From positions 1 to 16,763 of the forward strand of contig CALCXK010000095.1 of assembly GCA_937905835.1 (NCBI GenBank): a DNA stretch of 16,763 nucleotides, in the 5' to 3' direction. This stretch comes from an uncultured Ilumatobacter sp. (GTDB lineage Bacteria; Actinomycetota; Acidimicrobiia; Acidimicrobiales; Ilumatobacteraceae). Positions 7,288-13,820 of the stretch are shown in pieces; within the stretch, counting starts at the first letter, position 1; each line of letters opens with the position of its first letter. The position numbers and the translations under genes are program-made. Under the pieces are notes generated by a model. It saw only the letters and a list, made by a program, of their open reading frames with translations, made no database searches and was not told where the DNA came from.

Positions 7288-8133
7288 ATGGAGAATTTAC
7301 ACGGCAAGACAGCAGTGATCACCGGCGGCGCAAGTGGTATTGGGTTGGCGATGGCCCACCGGTTTGGCGCTGCCGGCATGAACCTGGTGATCGGCGACAT
7401 CGAAGTTCCCGCAATGGAAGCAGCTGTGGCCGAATTGACTGCTGCTGGGTACCAGGTCGTCAGCCTGCAGGTCGACGTCCGGGAGATCGAGCAGTTGCGC
7501 GAACTCGAACAAGTTGCCGTCGAGACCTTCGGGAACGTCCACATACTGTGCAACAACGCCGGCGTCGGCGCAGGTGGCCCGGTCGCTGACCCCGACAACC
7601 TGGAGGTCTGGCGCTGGACAATCGACATCAATTTGTGGGGCGTCATCTACGGTTGCAAGATTTTCCTTCCCGCAATGATCGCGCACGGCGAGCCTTGTCA
7701 CGTCGTCAACACCGCATCGATGGCCGGCCACGGATCTGCCCCATTCATGGGTGCATACAGCGTCGCCAAGTACGGCGTCGTCGCACTGTCTGAAACGCTG
7801 ACCAAGGAAATGCAGATCGCCAAAACCAACATCGGCGTGTCCGTCCTCTGCCCCGCTTTCGTGGCAACCGGCATCGCCAAAAGCGACCGCAACATGCCCG
7901 CCGGTCTCCGCCCTGAGCCGGTTGATGGCCCCGTGGCCGGCGGGATGCAAGCAGCGATCGAGTCGCTGGTCGCGAACGGCATTTCGACTGAGGTCGTTGC
8001 TGAAGCAGTGCACGATGCAGTCCGCGAGAACCAGTTCTGGATCCTCACCCATGACGAAGCCAAGCCGGGCGTGCTCGACCGTGCGCAACAGATCGTCGAC
8101 GGCATCAACCCGAGCCTCGGCGGCTTCGCCTAG
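7288..8133 (+). CDS. SDR family NAD(P)-dependent oxidoreductase
   Basis: Classical short-chain dehydrogenase/reductase of 281 residues. Cofactor-binding GGASGIG lies at 13-19, NNAG at 89-92, and the catalytic set is S144, Y157 and K161 (YSVAK). D38 at the end of the second strand (VIGDIE) favours NAD(H) over NADP(H). I took ATG 7288, which gives MENLHGKTAVITGGASGIG, the normal distance to the glycine motif; the open frame upstream to 7150 overlaps the CoA transferase and is not family-like. TAAACC ends 7 nt before this ATG, possibly a leaderless promoter, so the gene may be transcribed separately from caiB. Substrate is unknown; such SDRs often oxidise hydroxyacyl or alcohol intermediates. 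A small hairpin separates it from the convergent cysNC gene. Confidence 0.92.
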   Translation: MENLHGKTAVITGGASGIGLAMAHRFGAAGMNLVIGDIEVPAMEAAVAELTAAGYQVVSLQVDVREIEQLRELEQVAVETFGNVHILCNNAGVGAGGPVADPDNLEVWRWTIDINLWGVIYGCKIFLPAMIAHGEPCHVVNTASMAGHGSAPFMGAYSVAKYGVVALSETLTKEMQIAKTNIGVSVLCPAFVATGIAKSDRNMPAGLRPEPVDGPVAGGMQAAIESLVANGISTEVVAEAVHDAVRENQFWILTHDEAKPGVLDRAQQIVDGINPSLGGFA

Positions 8134-8156
8134 CCCAACTCGCGTTCAACAGGAAC

Positions 8157-8199
8157 CTCGGGACAGATTGAGGCAGTATCCGCTCTGTCCTGTCCCGAG
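8157..8199. terminator. bidirectional terminator-like hairpin between convergent SDR and cysNC
   Basis: The arms CTCGGGACAG (8157-8166) and CTGTCCCGAG (8190-8199) are perfect 10-bp complements with a 23-nt loop. Within them GGACAGA (8161-8167) can instead pair with TCTGTCC (8184-8190). It lies in the 93-bp gap between two genes that end towards each other. There is no T-run, so intrinsic termination is inferred from position and structure only. Confidence 0.5.
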
Positions 8200-8226
8200 A
8201 TCGCTACGGCAACCACCCAGCACTCC

Positions 8227-10170
8227 TCACAGTCGCCCTGCTGCTCGAAGCGCCTCGACGATTCGGTCAGCTGCTTCTTCCGCAGAAACTTCCGTGGTGT
8301 CGACGCGAATCTCTGGTGACTCAGGCGCTTCGTAGGGAGAATCGATCCCGGTGAAGTTTGCCAATTCGCCTGCACGAGCCTTGGCGTACAGACCCTTCGG
8401 GTCACGCTGCTCGGCTACCTCGATCGGCGTGTCCACATGGACTTCAATGAACTCGCCCGGCTCGACCCGTCCGCGCGCGAGGTCGCGTTCTGATCGAAAC
8501 GGTGAAATGAACGAGACCAGAACGATGAGCCCGGCGTCGACCATGAGCCCCGAGACTTCAGCAATCCGCCGAATGTTCTCGACACGATCCGCATCGGTGA
8601 ACCCAAGGTCACGGTTGAGCCCATGCCGAACGTTGTCTCCGTCGAGGAGGTACGTTCGCACACCGAGCGCATGCAGCTTCGACTCGACGATGTTGGCGAT
8701 CGTCGACTTGCCCGACCCGGACAACCCGGTGAACCAAACCACACCCGGCTGATGGCGGCTCTGCTCGCTGCGGGCCACCTTGTCGACTTTGACGTCCTGC
8801 CAATGAATGTTGTGACTGCGCCGAAGCGCGAAGTGCAGCATCCCGGCACCGACAGTGGTCTGAGTGATCTTGTCGATGATCACGAACGACCCGGTGTCCC
8901 GGTTGCCGACACGGCGACCCTGGCCTTCATGGCCGAGTTGCGCCGCGCTCGGGTATGGGTCGAACGGAATCGCCCGGTCGATGCTGAGGTTGCAGACCCC
9001 AATCTCATTGAGTGCGAGCGTGTTCGCAGCCAGGTGTTCGAGGGAGTTGACGTCGACCCGGTACTTCGGATTCGCGATGGTCACACCGACGGTGCGGGTG
9101 CCGATCTTCATCAGATACGGTCGGCCGGGCAACATCTCGTCGTCGTGCATCCAAACGACATGCGCCTCGAACTGATCAGCGACCTCAGCCGGTGCATCGG
9201 CTGCGCAGATGAGATCGCCGCGGCTCGCGTCGATCTCGTCGACGAAAGTGATCGTGACCGACTGGCCCGACATCGCAACTTCGAGATCGCCGTCCATCGT
9301 GACAATACGCTCGACGGTGCTGGTCGTTCCCGCTGGCAGAACGCGAATTGCGTCACCGGTGCGGATTGCACCGCCGACGATTCGACCGGAAAAGCCACGG
9401 AAGTCGAGGTTCGGGCGGTTGACCCATTGGACGGGCATTCGAAAGGCGCCATCGGCACTCGACGCTTCATCGACAGGGACCGTCTCAAGGTATGTCATCA
9501 GCGTCGGGCCGTCGTACCACGGACTCTTCTCGCTGTACTCGACGATGTTGTCGCCACGCAGCGCAGACACCGGCACGAAGGTGACCGACTCGATACCGAT
9601 CCGAGCGGCGAAGGCCGAGTACTCGTCAACGATGGCCTGATACGTCTCGTGTGACCAGTCGACGAGGTCCATCTTGTTGACAGCCACAACGACCCGAGAG
9701 ATCCCGAGCAACGAGACCAAGTAACTGTGGCGCCGGGTCTGGGTGAGGACACCCTTGCGAGCGTCGATCATGACCACCGCGACATCAGCAGTCGACGCGC
9801 CGGTGACCATATTGCGCGTGTACTGCTCGTGGCCCGGCGTGTCGGCCACAATGAACTTGCGCTTCTCGGTTGAAAAGAATCGGTAGGCAACGTCGATGGT
9901 GATGCCTTGCTCGCGCTCGGCTGTCAGGCCGTCGAGCAGGAGGGCGAAGTCGAGGTCCGCGCCCTGCGTACCGACCTTGACAGAGTCGACAGTGAGTTGG
10001 GCGAGGTGATCTTCGAAGACCATGTGTGACTCATAGAGCAGCCGACCAATCAAGGTCGACTTACCGTCGTCGACGCTGCCACAGGTGATGAACCGCAGGA
10101 GCGACTTGTACTGGTGCGACGTCAAGTACTCGTCGATGTCGACAGCAATCAGATCAGAAATATGCGCCAT
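8227..10170 (-). CDS. cysNC: bifunctional sulfate adenylyltransferase subunit 1 / adenylylsulfate kinase (CysN-CysC)
   Basis: A 647-residue fusion. The N-terminal CysN GTPase has P-loop GSVDDGKST (31-39), DTPGH (110-114) and NKMD (165-168); with CysD it makes adenosine 5'-phosphosulfate (APS) from ATP and sulfate, driven by GTP hydrolysis. The C-terminal CysC starts at about residue 475 with P-loop GLSGSGKS (482-489), DGDNVRH (510-516) and the ISPFR segment around 555-559; it phosphorylates APS to PAPS. Both halves look intact. ATG 10170 is chosen because GAGGGGG sits 5 nt upstream. The open frame extends to TTG 10215, but that extension is read out of a dispersed repeat. It lies downstream of cysD across a 112-bp gap holding a 60-bp hairpin repeat. 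A fused CysNC is typical of actinobacteria. PAPS can feed either sulfate reduction or sulfotransferases; neither is encoded here. Confidence 0.96.
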   Translation of the reverse strand: MAHISDLIAVDIDEYLTSHQYKSLLRFITCGSVDDGKSTLIGRLLYESHMVFEDHLAQLTVDSVKVGTQGADLDFALLLDGLTAEREQGITIDVAYRFFSTEKRKFIVADTPGHEQYTRNMVTGASTADVAVVMIDARKGVLTQTRRHSYLVSLLGISRVVVAVNKMDLVDWSHETYQAIVDEYSAFAARIGIESVTFVPVSALRGDNIVEYSEKSPWYDGPTLMTYLETVPVDEASSADGAFRMPVQWVNRPNLDFRGFSGRIVGGAIRTGDAIRVLPAGTTSTVERIVTMDGDLEVAMSGQSVTITFVDEIDASRGDLICAADAPAEVADQFEAHVVWMHDDEMLPGRPYLMKIGTRTVGVTIANPKYRVDVNSLEHLAANTLALNEIGVCNLSIDRAIPFDPYPSAAQLGHEGQGRRVGNRDTGSFVIIDKITQTTVGAGMLHFALRRSHNIHWQDVKVDKVARSEQSRHQPGVVWFTGLSGSGKSTIANIVESKLHALGVRTYLLDGDNVRHGLNRDLGFTDADRVENIRRIAEVSGLMVDAGLIVLVSFISPFRSERDLARGRVEPGEFIEVHVDTPIEVAEQRDPKGLYAKARAGELANFTGIDSPYEAPESPEIRVDTTEVSAEEAADRIVEALRAAGRL

Positions 10171-10175
10171 CAGAT

Positions 10176-10182
10176 CCCCCTC
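10176..10182 (-). promoter_or_regulatory. ribosome binding site of cysNC
   Basis: GAGGGGG on the minus strand ends 5 nt before ATG 10170. This fixes the cysNC start inside the longer open frame and separates the coding region from the repeat immediately upstream (10194-10253). Confidence 0.75.
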
Positions 10183-10193
10183 AAAGTTGCGTT

Positions 10194-10253
10194 TGGGGTC
10201 AGGCCCCTTTCGCAACTATCCGCGCACAGAGTTACGAAAGGGGCCTGACCCCA
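10194..10253. repeat. 60-bp inverted-repeat element between cysD and cysNC
   Basis: Arms 10194-10217 (core GGGGTCAGGCCCCTTTCG) and 10230-10253 are complementary over 24 positions with one mismatch (C10213 against A10234), around a 12-nt spacer at 10218-10229. In the cysD-cysNC transcript it would fold into a very stable hairpin. The right half recurs at 2781-2810 with one mismatch in 30, including the spacer sequence GCACAG, so this is a dispersed repeat and not a local accident. It has no coding content of its own, although it creates spurious N-terminal extensions in neighbouring open frames. It is reminiscent of REP or MITE-type elements; no transposase is present. Confidence 0.75.
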
Positions 10254-10282
10254 TACGTGACTTTTTGTCGTCGGGAACAGCA

Positions 10283-11197
10283 TCAGAAATACCCCTCCTG
10301 CTTCTTTTTCTCCATCGAGCCGGCAGAGTCGCTGTCGATCAGGCGACCTTGGCGTTCCGACGTGGTGGCGAGCAGCATCTCTTGGATGATGCCGGTCAGC
10401 GAGTCGGCGTCACTTTCGATCGCACCCGAAAGTGGGTAGCACCCGAGGGTCCGGAACCGGACGCTCTTGATCTCTGGTTCTTCGCCCAGCTCAAACTGGA
10501 AGCGGTCGTCGTCGACCATGATCAACGTGCCACCGCGGTGCACGACCGGCCGAGGTGCCGCGTAGTACAACCGCACGATCGGTATCTGCTCGAGGTGGAC
10601 GTACTGCCACACGTCAAGTTCGGTCCAGTTCGAGATCGGGAACACACGTAGCGTCTCGCCCGGGCTGCGTCGAGCGTTGTAGAGGCTCCAGAGCTCGGGG
10701 CGTTGGCGCTTCGGGTCCCACTGGTGCTGCGGTGACCGGACCGAGAAGATGCGCTCCTTGGCGCGGGACTTCTCTTCGTCTCGCCGAGCACCACCGAAAC
10801 AAAGGTCGTACCTGTTGGCCTCGATGACCTGCTTCAGACCGTCGGTCTTCCACATGTCTGTGTGCATCGCCGAGCCGTGTTCGAACGGGTTGATGCCGCG
10901 CTCGACGCACTCGGGGTTCTTGTGGACGACCAGATCGAGCCCGAGCCGCTCGGCCGTGTCATCGCGGAACTGGTACATCGCACTGAACTTCCACGTCGTG
11001 TCGACGTGGACGAGTGGGAACGGCGGCTTCGATGGGTAAAAGGCCTTCATCGCCAGGTGCAGCATGACCGAGCTGTCCTTGCCGATTGAGTACAACATCG
11101 CCGGGTTGTCACTCTCGGACACAGCCTCACGCATCACGTGTATTGCTTCGGCCTCGAGCCGTTGCAGGTGCGTCAATCTATTGTCTACTAACTCCAC
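10283..11197 (-). CDS. cysD: sulfate adenylyltransferase subunit 2 (CysD)
   Basis: Catalytic subunit of ATP sulfurylase, forming APS from sulfate and ATP with the CysN GTPase. It belongs to the PP-loop family: SIGKDSS at residues 37-43, followed by HVDTTWKF and the FGGARRDEEKSRAKER block, ending in the typical KKKQEGYF tail. From GTG 11197 it has 304 residues, matching E. coli CysD (302), and the following VDNRLTHLQRLEAEAIH segment aligns with the E. coli N-terminus. The TTG at 11233 is a less likely start. TAACAT lies 7 nt before the GTG, so the transcript is probably leaderless. A 27-bp dyad covers this start, and an Rrf2 regulator gene ends 49 bp upstream, suggesting sulfur-responsive control. 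cysNC follows on the same strand. Confidence 0.95.
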   Translation of the reverse strand: MELVDNRLTHLQRLEAEAIHVMREAVSESDNPAMLYSIGKDSSVMLHLAMKAFYPSKPPFPLVHVDTTWKFSAMYQFRDDTAERLGLDLVVHKNPECVERGINPFEHGSAMHTDMWKTDGLKQVIEANRYDLCFGGARRDEEKSRAKERIFSVRSPQHQWDPKRQRPELWSLYNARRSPGETLRVFPISNWTELDVWQYVHLEQIPIVRLYYAAPRPVVHRGGTLIMVDDDRFQFELGEEPEIKSVRFRTLGCYPLSGAIESDADSLTGIIQEMLLATTSERQGRLIDSDSAGSMEKKKQEGYF

Positions 11198-11205
11198 GGA
11201 CAATA
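11179..11205. promoter_or_regulatory. 27-bp dyad over the cysD start, candidate Rrf2 operator
   Basis: TATTGTC (11179-11185) and GACAATA (11199-11205) are perfect inverted 7-mers separated by 13 nt. The dyad spans the spacer after the -10 box and the GTG start codon of cysD, touching the last base of the -10 box. Size and position fit a repressor dimer site. The nearest regulator gene is the Rrf2-family gene just upstream. Binding itself is inferred. Confidence 0.55.
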
Positions 11206-11210
11206 TGTTA
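11205..11210 (-). promoter_or_regulatory. -10 box of leaderless cysD promoter
   Basis: TAACAT on the minus strand, with 7 nt (11198-11204) to the GTG at 11197, so the likely transcription start coincides with the start codon. There is no Shine-Dalgarno site upstream of this GTG. Confidence 0.5.
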
Positions 11211-11246
11211 AACCGCGGAACGTCGCGGTGCAACCCCAGCTACTAC

Positions 11247-11729
11247 TCAGCGAGGGTGGCGTTGTTCTGTGGCGGTTCGGTAGTCGGCCGCAAGCGATAG
11301 GACGTCAGTGGGCAGGCTGCCACTGACGAGATCGGTGAGGCTGACTTCTTCGAGCACGCGCCGTAAACTGCCGCGGACCGCCATCCACACTTCGGGCAGC
11401 GCCTCGGCAGGTGCCGGGTAGCTGAGCCCACGGAGGCTCTCGTCGTGAACATCAGCCAGCGGACCATCGACCGCACGGAACACCTCCGCGAGCGAGATGG
11501 AACTCGCGTCGCGAGACAGCGTGAAACCCCCGGTCGGCCCGCGCTTGGACCGAATCAGCTCGGCCCGTTTCAGATCACGCGTAATATCGAGCAGGTATTT
11601 AAGCGAGATCCCTTGGCGCGTCGCGATCGGCTCGGCCTTGACCGCGCCACCGTCGACCTCGGCAAGTTCGCCAGAGGCGAGCTCGGCCATGAACCGAATC
11701 GCGTTGTCAACTCGCTCTGAAATCCGCAT
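11247..11729 (-). CDS. Rrf2 family transcriptional regulator lacking cysteines
   Basis: A 160-residue Rrf2-family DNA-binding protein. It starts MRISERVDNAIRFMAELA, carries the winged helix at about 33-60 (EPIATRQGISLKYLLDITRDL) and the diagnostic wing RGPTGGF at 63-69. There is no cysteine anywhere, so it cannot hold an IscR/NsrR-type iron-sulfur cluster. This resembles CymR, the cysteine-metabolism regulator of Firmicutes that works without a cluster (family knowledge). It lies directly upstream of cysD on the same strand with a 49-bp gap containing a dyad and promoter, so control of sulfate activation is the natural inference. ATG 11729 is the family-typical start; TACCGT lies 8 nt upstream, a possible leaderless promoter. 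The thioesterase gene ends 39 bp upstream. Confidence 0.92.
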   Translation of the reverse strand: MRISERVDNAIRFMAELASGELAEVDGGAVKAEPIATRQGISLKYLLDITRDLKRAELIRSKRGPTGGFTLSRDASSISLAEVFRAVDGPLADVHDESLRGLSYPAPAEALPEVWMAVRGSLRRVLEEVSLTDLVSGSLPTDVLSLAADYRTATEQRHPR

Positions 11730-11737
11730 CGTCGAGA

Positions 11738-11743
11738 ACGGTA
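11738..11743 (-). promoter_or_regulatory. candidate -10 box for the rrf2 gene
   Basis: TACCGT (TANNNT) on the minus strand, 8 nt before ATG 11729, within the 39-bp gap after the thioesterase gene. It is a leaderless-type arrangement without a clear Shine-Dalgarno site. Confidence 0.3.
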
Positions 11744-11768
11744 GTGCGAGCCGATGGTCACGCGCCGG

Positions 11769-12635
11769 TCAGACCCGATCGCGGATACGACGGAGCAAGA
11801 CTTCCTGAGCGATTGTCGCAACGTGCGTGCCGTCCAGGTTCAAGACATCACCGGTAACCAGACCGCGCCCACCGCTGAGGCCGTGCGAGCGAGTGTCAAA
11901 CCAGTGCCACTGATCGGCTCGGCATGGTCGGTGGAACCACACCGAGTGATCGAGGCTGGCGCCCTGGAACTTGAATCGATCGCTCGTGTCGTTAGCGAAG
12001 TCTGGGTGCGGCGACCGAGCAGCACGTGACGGCGCAGCATCAGAGAGGAAGGCCATGGCGAGCGTGTGCTTGATCGGGTCGTCGCCGAGCAATGCACCGT
12101 CTTCGTCGATGATCCTCAACCAGTAACCGAGCCGCCAGGGCTCGCCGTCCTGGCCCTGAAGGTCAACAGCACGCCGATCGATCAGGTTGCCCCACGAGTA
12201 GTTCTCGAGGGTCGGATCGTCGGGGAGCGCGAGTCCCTCGGGCAGCGTGACAATCTGCGCGTCGGCCTCGTCTTCGTCGACCTGGAAGGACACCGACACG
12301 TTGAGGATCGCCCCACCGGATTGTCGAGCGACGACCTGACGGGTGCAGAACGATCGGCCGTCACGGAGCCGCTCCACCTCGAAGCGAATCGGCTCGGTCG
12401 TCGACCCGGGGCGGATGAAGTACGAGTGCAGCGAGTGCGGGCGGCGATCGGATTGGACCGTTGCCATTGCCGCGGCGAGCGCCTGCGCAACGACTTGGCC
12501 GCCGAAGAGTCGGTTGCCCCACGGATACCGCGCCACGATACCGACGTACGTGTCCGGGCCGTGCGGCTCCAAGTAGAGCAGGTCGCCGAAGTCGACATCT
12601 TTAATCTTCGGCGCAGCAGTCGACGGGTCGCTCAT
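11769..12635 (-). CDS. tesB: acyl-CoA thioesterase II (TesB-type double hotdog)
   Basis: A 288-residue thioesterase that hydrolyses acyl-CoA to free acid and CoA. N-terminal hotdog: the YPWGNRLFGGQVVAQALAAA block and HSLHSYFIRPGSTTEPI. C-terminal hotdog: ASLDHSVWFHRP with probable catalytic D229, then SGGRGLVTGDVLN and the AQE motif with Q277. The third catalytic residue, Ser or Thr in TesB, I cannot place with certainty. ATG 12635 gives MSDPSTAAPKIKDVDFGDLLYLE; ATG 12674 is an in-frame alternative, and the open frame further upstream to 13091 is an artefact that overlaps the divergent oxygenase. It precedes the rrf2 gene by 39 bp and diverges from the oxygenase gene, so it may head the minus-strand unit. 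It likely works in fatty acyl-CoA turnover. Confidence 0.93.
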   Translation of the reverse strand: MSDPSTAAPKIKDVDFGDLLYLEPHGPDTYVGIVARYPWGNRLFGGQVVAQALAAAMATVQSDRRPHSLHSYFIRPGSTTEPIRFEVERLRDGRSFCTRQVVARQSGGAILNVSVSFQVDEDEADAQIVTLPEGLALPDDPTLENYSWGNLIDRRAVDLQGQDGEPWRLGYWLRIIDEDGALLGDDPIKHTLAMAFLSDAAPSRAARSPHPDFANDTSDRFKFQGASLDHSVWFHRPCRADQWHWFDTRSHGLSGGRGLVTGDVLNLDGTHVATIAQEVLLRRIRDRV

Positions 12636-12719
12636 GGCCCCATCATCGCTCAGACCACCCGAAATGGAGACCATCTCGCATCGCTGATGCGGCGTTTCAG
12701 TCCACATTTCAGGCGAGTG

Positions 12720-12744
12720 CGCTGACGGACGAGTTCGGTCAGCG
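12720..12744. promoter_or_regulatory. 25-bp dyad upstream of the oxygenase gene
   Basis: CGCTGAC (12720-12726) and GTCAGCG (12738-12744) are perfect 7-bp inverted arms with an 11-nt spacer, in the divergent interval between the thioesterase and oxygenase genes. A smaller hairpin, CGCATC/GATGCG, lies at 12677-12691. Either could be a regulator site; no promoter hexamers are clear nearby. Confidence 0.3.
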
Positions 12745-12770
12745 GCCCCGGGGTGGACCAGAGTGAGGGC

Positions 12771-13730
12771 GTGGCAACAATCGACACCGTGGACCTGGCC
12801 GACCAAGACGCACCCGGAGCGCTCGACCGGGCGCTCCGCAAAGACGGCTTCGTGCAGTTGGTTGGGCATGGTCTGCCGGTCGACGTCGCCGACACACTGT
12901 GGGCCGGGATGGAGGAGTTCTTTGCGCTCCCGTTCAGCACCAAGGCGAAGTACGTCGTCGAGGACGCCGCCGCGAATCGCGGATACCGCCAGCGCGGCAG
13001 CGAGGCCCTGTCGTATTCGCTCGGCGAGGCCAGCCCGCCCGACCTGTTCGAGTCGTTCAACTCGGGCCACGATGCTCGGGCAGGCGCACATCGTCTGATC
13101 CAGGCGACACCTTGGCCGACAGAGGCACCGGCGTTCGCTGCAGCGACCCGTCGCTACCTCGATGCGATGGCCGAACTCGCCGGCCGACTCGATCAGATGA
13201 TCGGCAACATCATCGGCATCAACGATCTGGCTGATCGATCAACAGCGGGGCCCGACACGATGGCCTGCATCCGCTACGAACGGCTCGACGACGAGGCAGC
13301 ACCAGCCCCGGGCCAAAAGCGGATGGGCGCACACAGCGACTACACCACCTTCACAATCCTGCGAGCCGACCCGGTGCCCGGCCTCGAGATCCTCGGATCC
13401 GACGGCTGGAAGCCAATCGTCCCCGACGCCGATGCGTTGCTGCTCAACGTCGGCGATCTGCTCGCAATGTGGACTGACGACGCCTGGCCATCCACGGTCC
13501 ATCGAGTACCACTCCATGGCGACGGCACCGATCCGGTGCTCCGCCGATCGGTCGCGTACTTCCACTACCCCGACATCGATGTGGCGGTCGAACCCCTCCC
13601 GGCGTTCCAGCGGCCCGACAGCAAGTACCGCTCCGTGACGGTTGCCGATCACCTTGGCGCCCGGCTGATCGGCCCAAAGCGTCACGCTCCATCTGCCGGT
13701 ACGAGCACACTGAGCGAGCGGACGATCTAA
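12771..13730 (+). CDS. 2-oxoglutarate/Fe(II)-dependent oxygenase, isopenicillin N synthase-like
   Basis: A 319-residue non-haem iron oxygenase. Iron ligands are H188 and D190 (AHSDYTTFTIL) and H244 (STVHRVPLH); the co-substrate-binding Arg-x-Ser-type pair is R259-S260 in RRSVAYFHYPD. The N-terminal DIOX_N region is visible as IDTVDLADQDAPGALDRALRKDGFVQLVGHGLP. I chose GTG 12771 because it gives the family-like start (M)ATIDTVDL; GTG 12753 adds six residues and is equally possible. Neither has a good ribosome site. Such enzymes hydroxylate, desaturate or demethylate small molecules using 2-oxoglutarate and O2; the substrate is unknown. The gene is followed 90 bp later by the acyl-CoA dehydrogenase gene on the same strand. 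Confidence 0.9.
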   Translation: MATIDTVDLADQDAPGALDRALRKDGFVQLVGHGLPVDVADTLWAGMEEFFALPFSTKAKYVVEDAAANRGYRQRGSEALSYSLGEASPPDLFESFNSGHDARAGAHRLIQATPWPTEAPAFAAATRRYLDAMAELAGRLDQMIGNIIGINDLADRSTAGPDTMACIRYERLDDEAAPAPGQKRMGAHSDYTTFTILRADPVPGLEILGSDGWKPIVPDADALLLNVGDLLAMWTDDAWPSTVHRVPLHGDGTDPVLRRSVAYFHYPDIDVAVEPLPAFQRPDSKYRSVTVADHLGARLIGPKRHAPSAGTSTLSERTI

Positions 13731-13808
13731 CGCTGCCGTTATCCCGACCCGGCCAAGTGCCCTCCGGCCAAAGGACATCCCGCCTCGCCCGGCCCAACGC
13801 GAGATTCC

Positions 13809-13814
13809 TACGGT
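13809..13814 (+). promoter_or_regulatory. candidate -10 box for leaderless acyl-CoA dehydrogenase gene
   Basis: TACGGT (TANNNT) ends 6 nt before ATG 13821 and no Shine-Dalgarno sequence is present. The 90-bp gap after the oxygenase gene is therefore likely to hold a separate promoter; I see no strong -35 box. Confidence 0.35.
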
Positions 13815-13820
13815 GACTGG

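Noticed and set aside
8623..9654. 343-codon plus-strand open frame inside cysNC
   Set aside because: Antisense shadow of cysNC, where the opposite strand shows intact GTPase and APS kinase motifs.
12636..13091. N-terminal extension of the thioesterase frame up to 13091
   Set aside because: It would overlap the first 321 bases of the oxygenase gene on the other strand and does not look like a thioesterase; family-like sequence begins near 12635.
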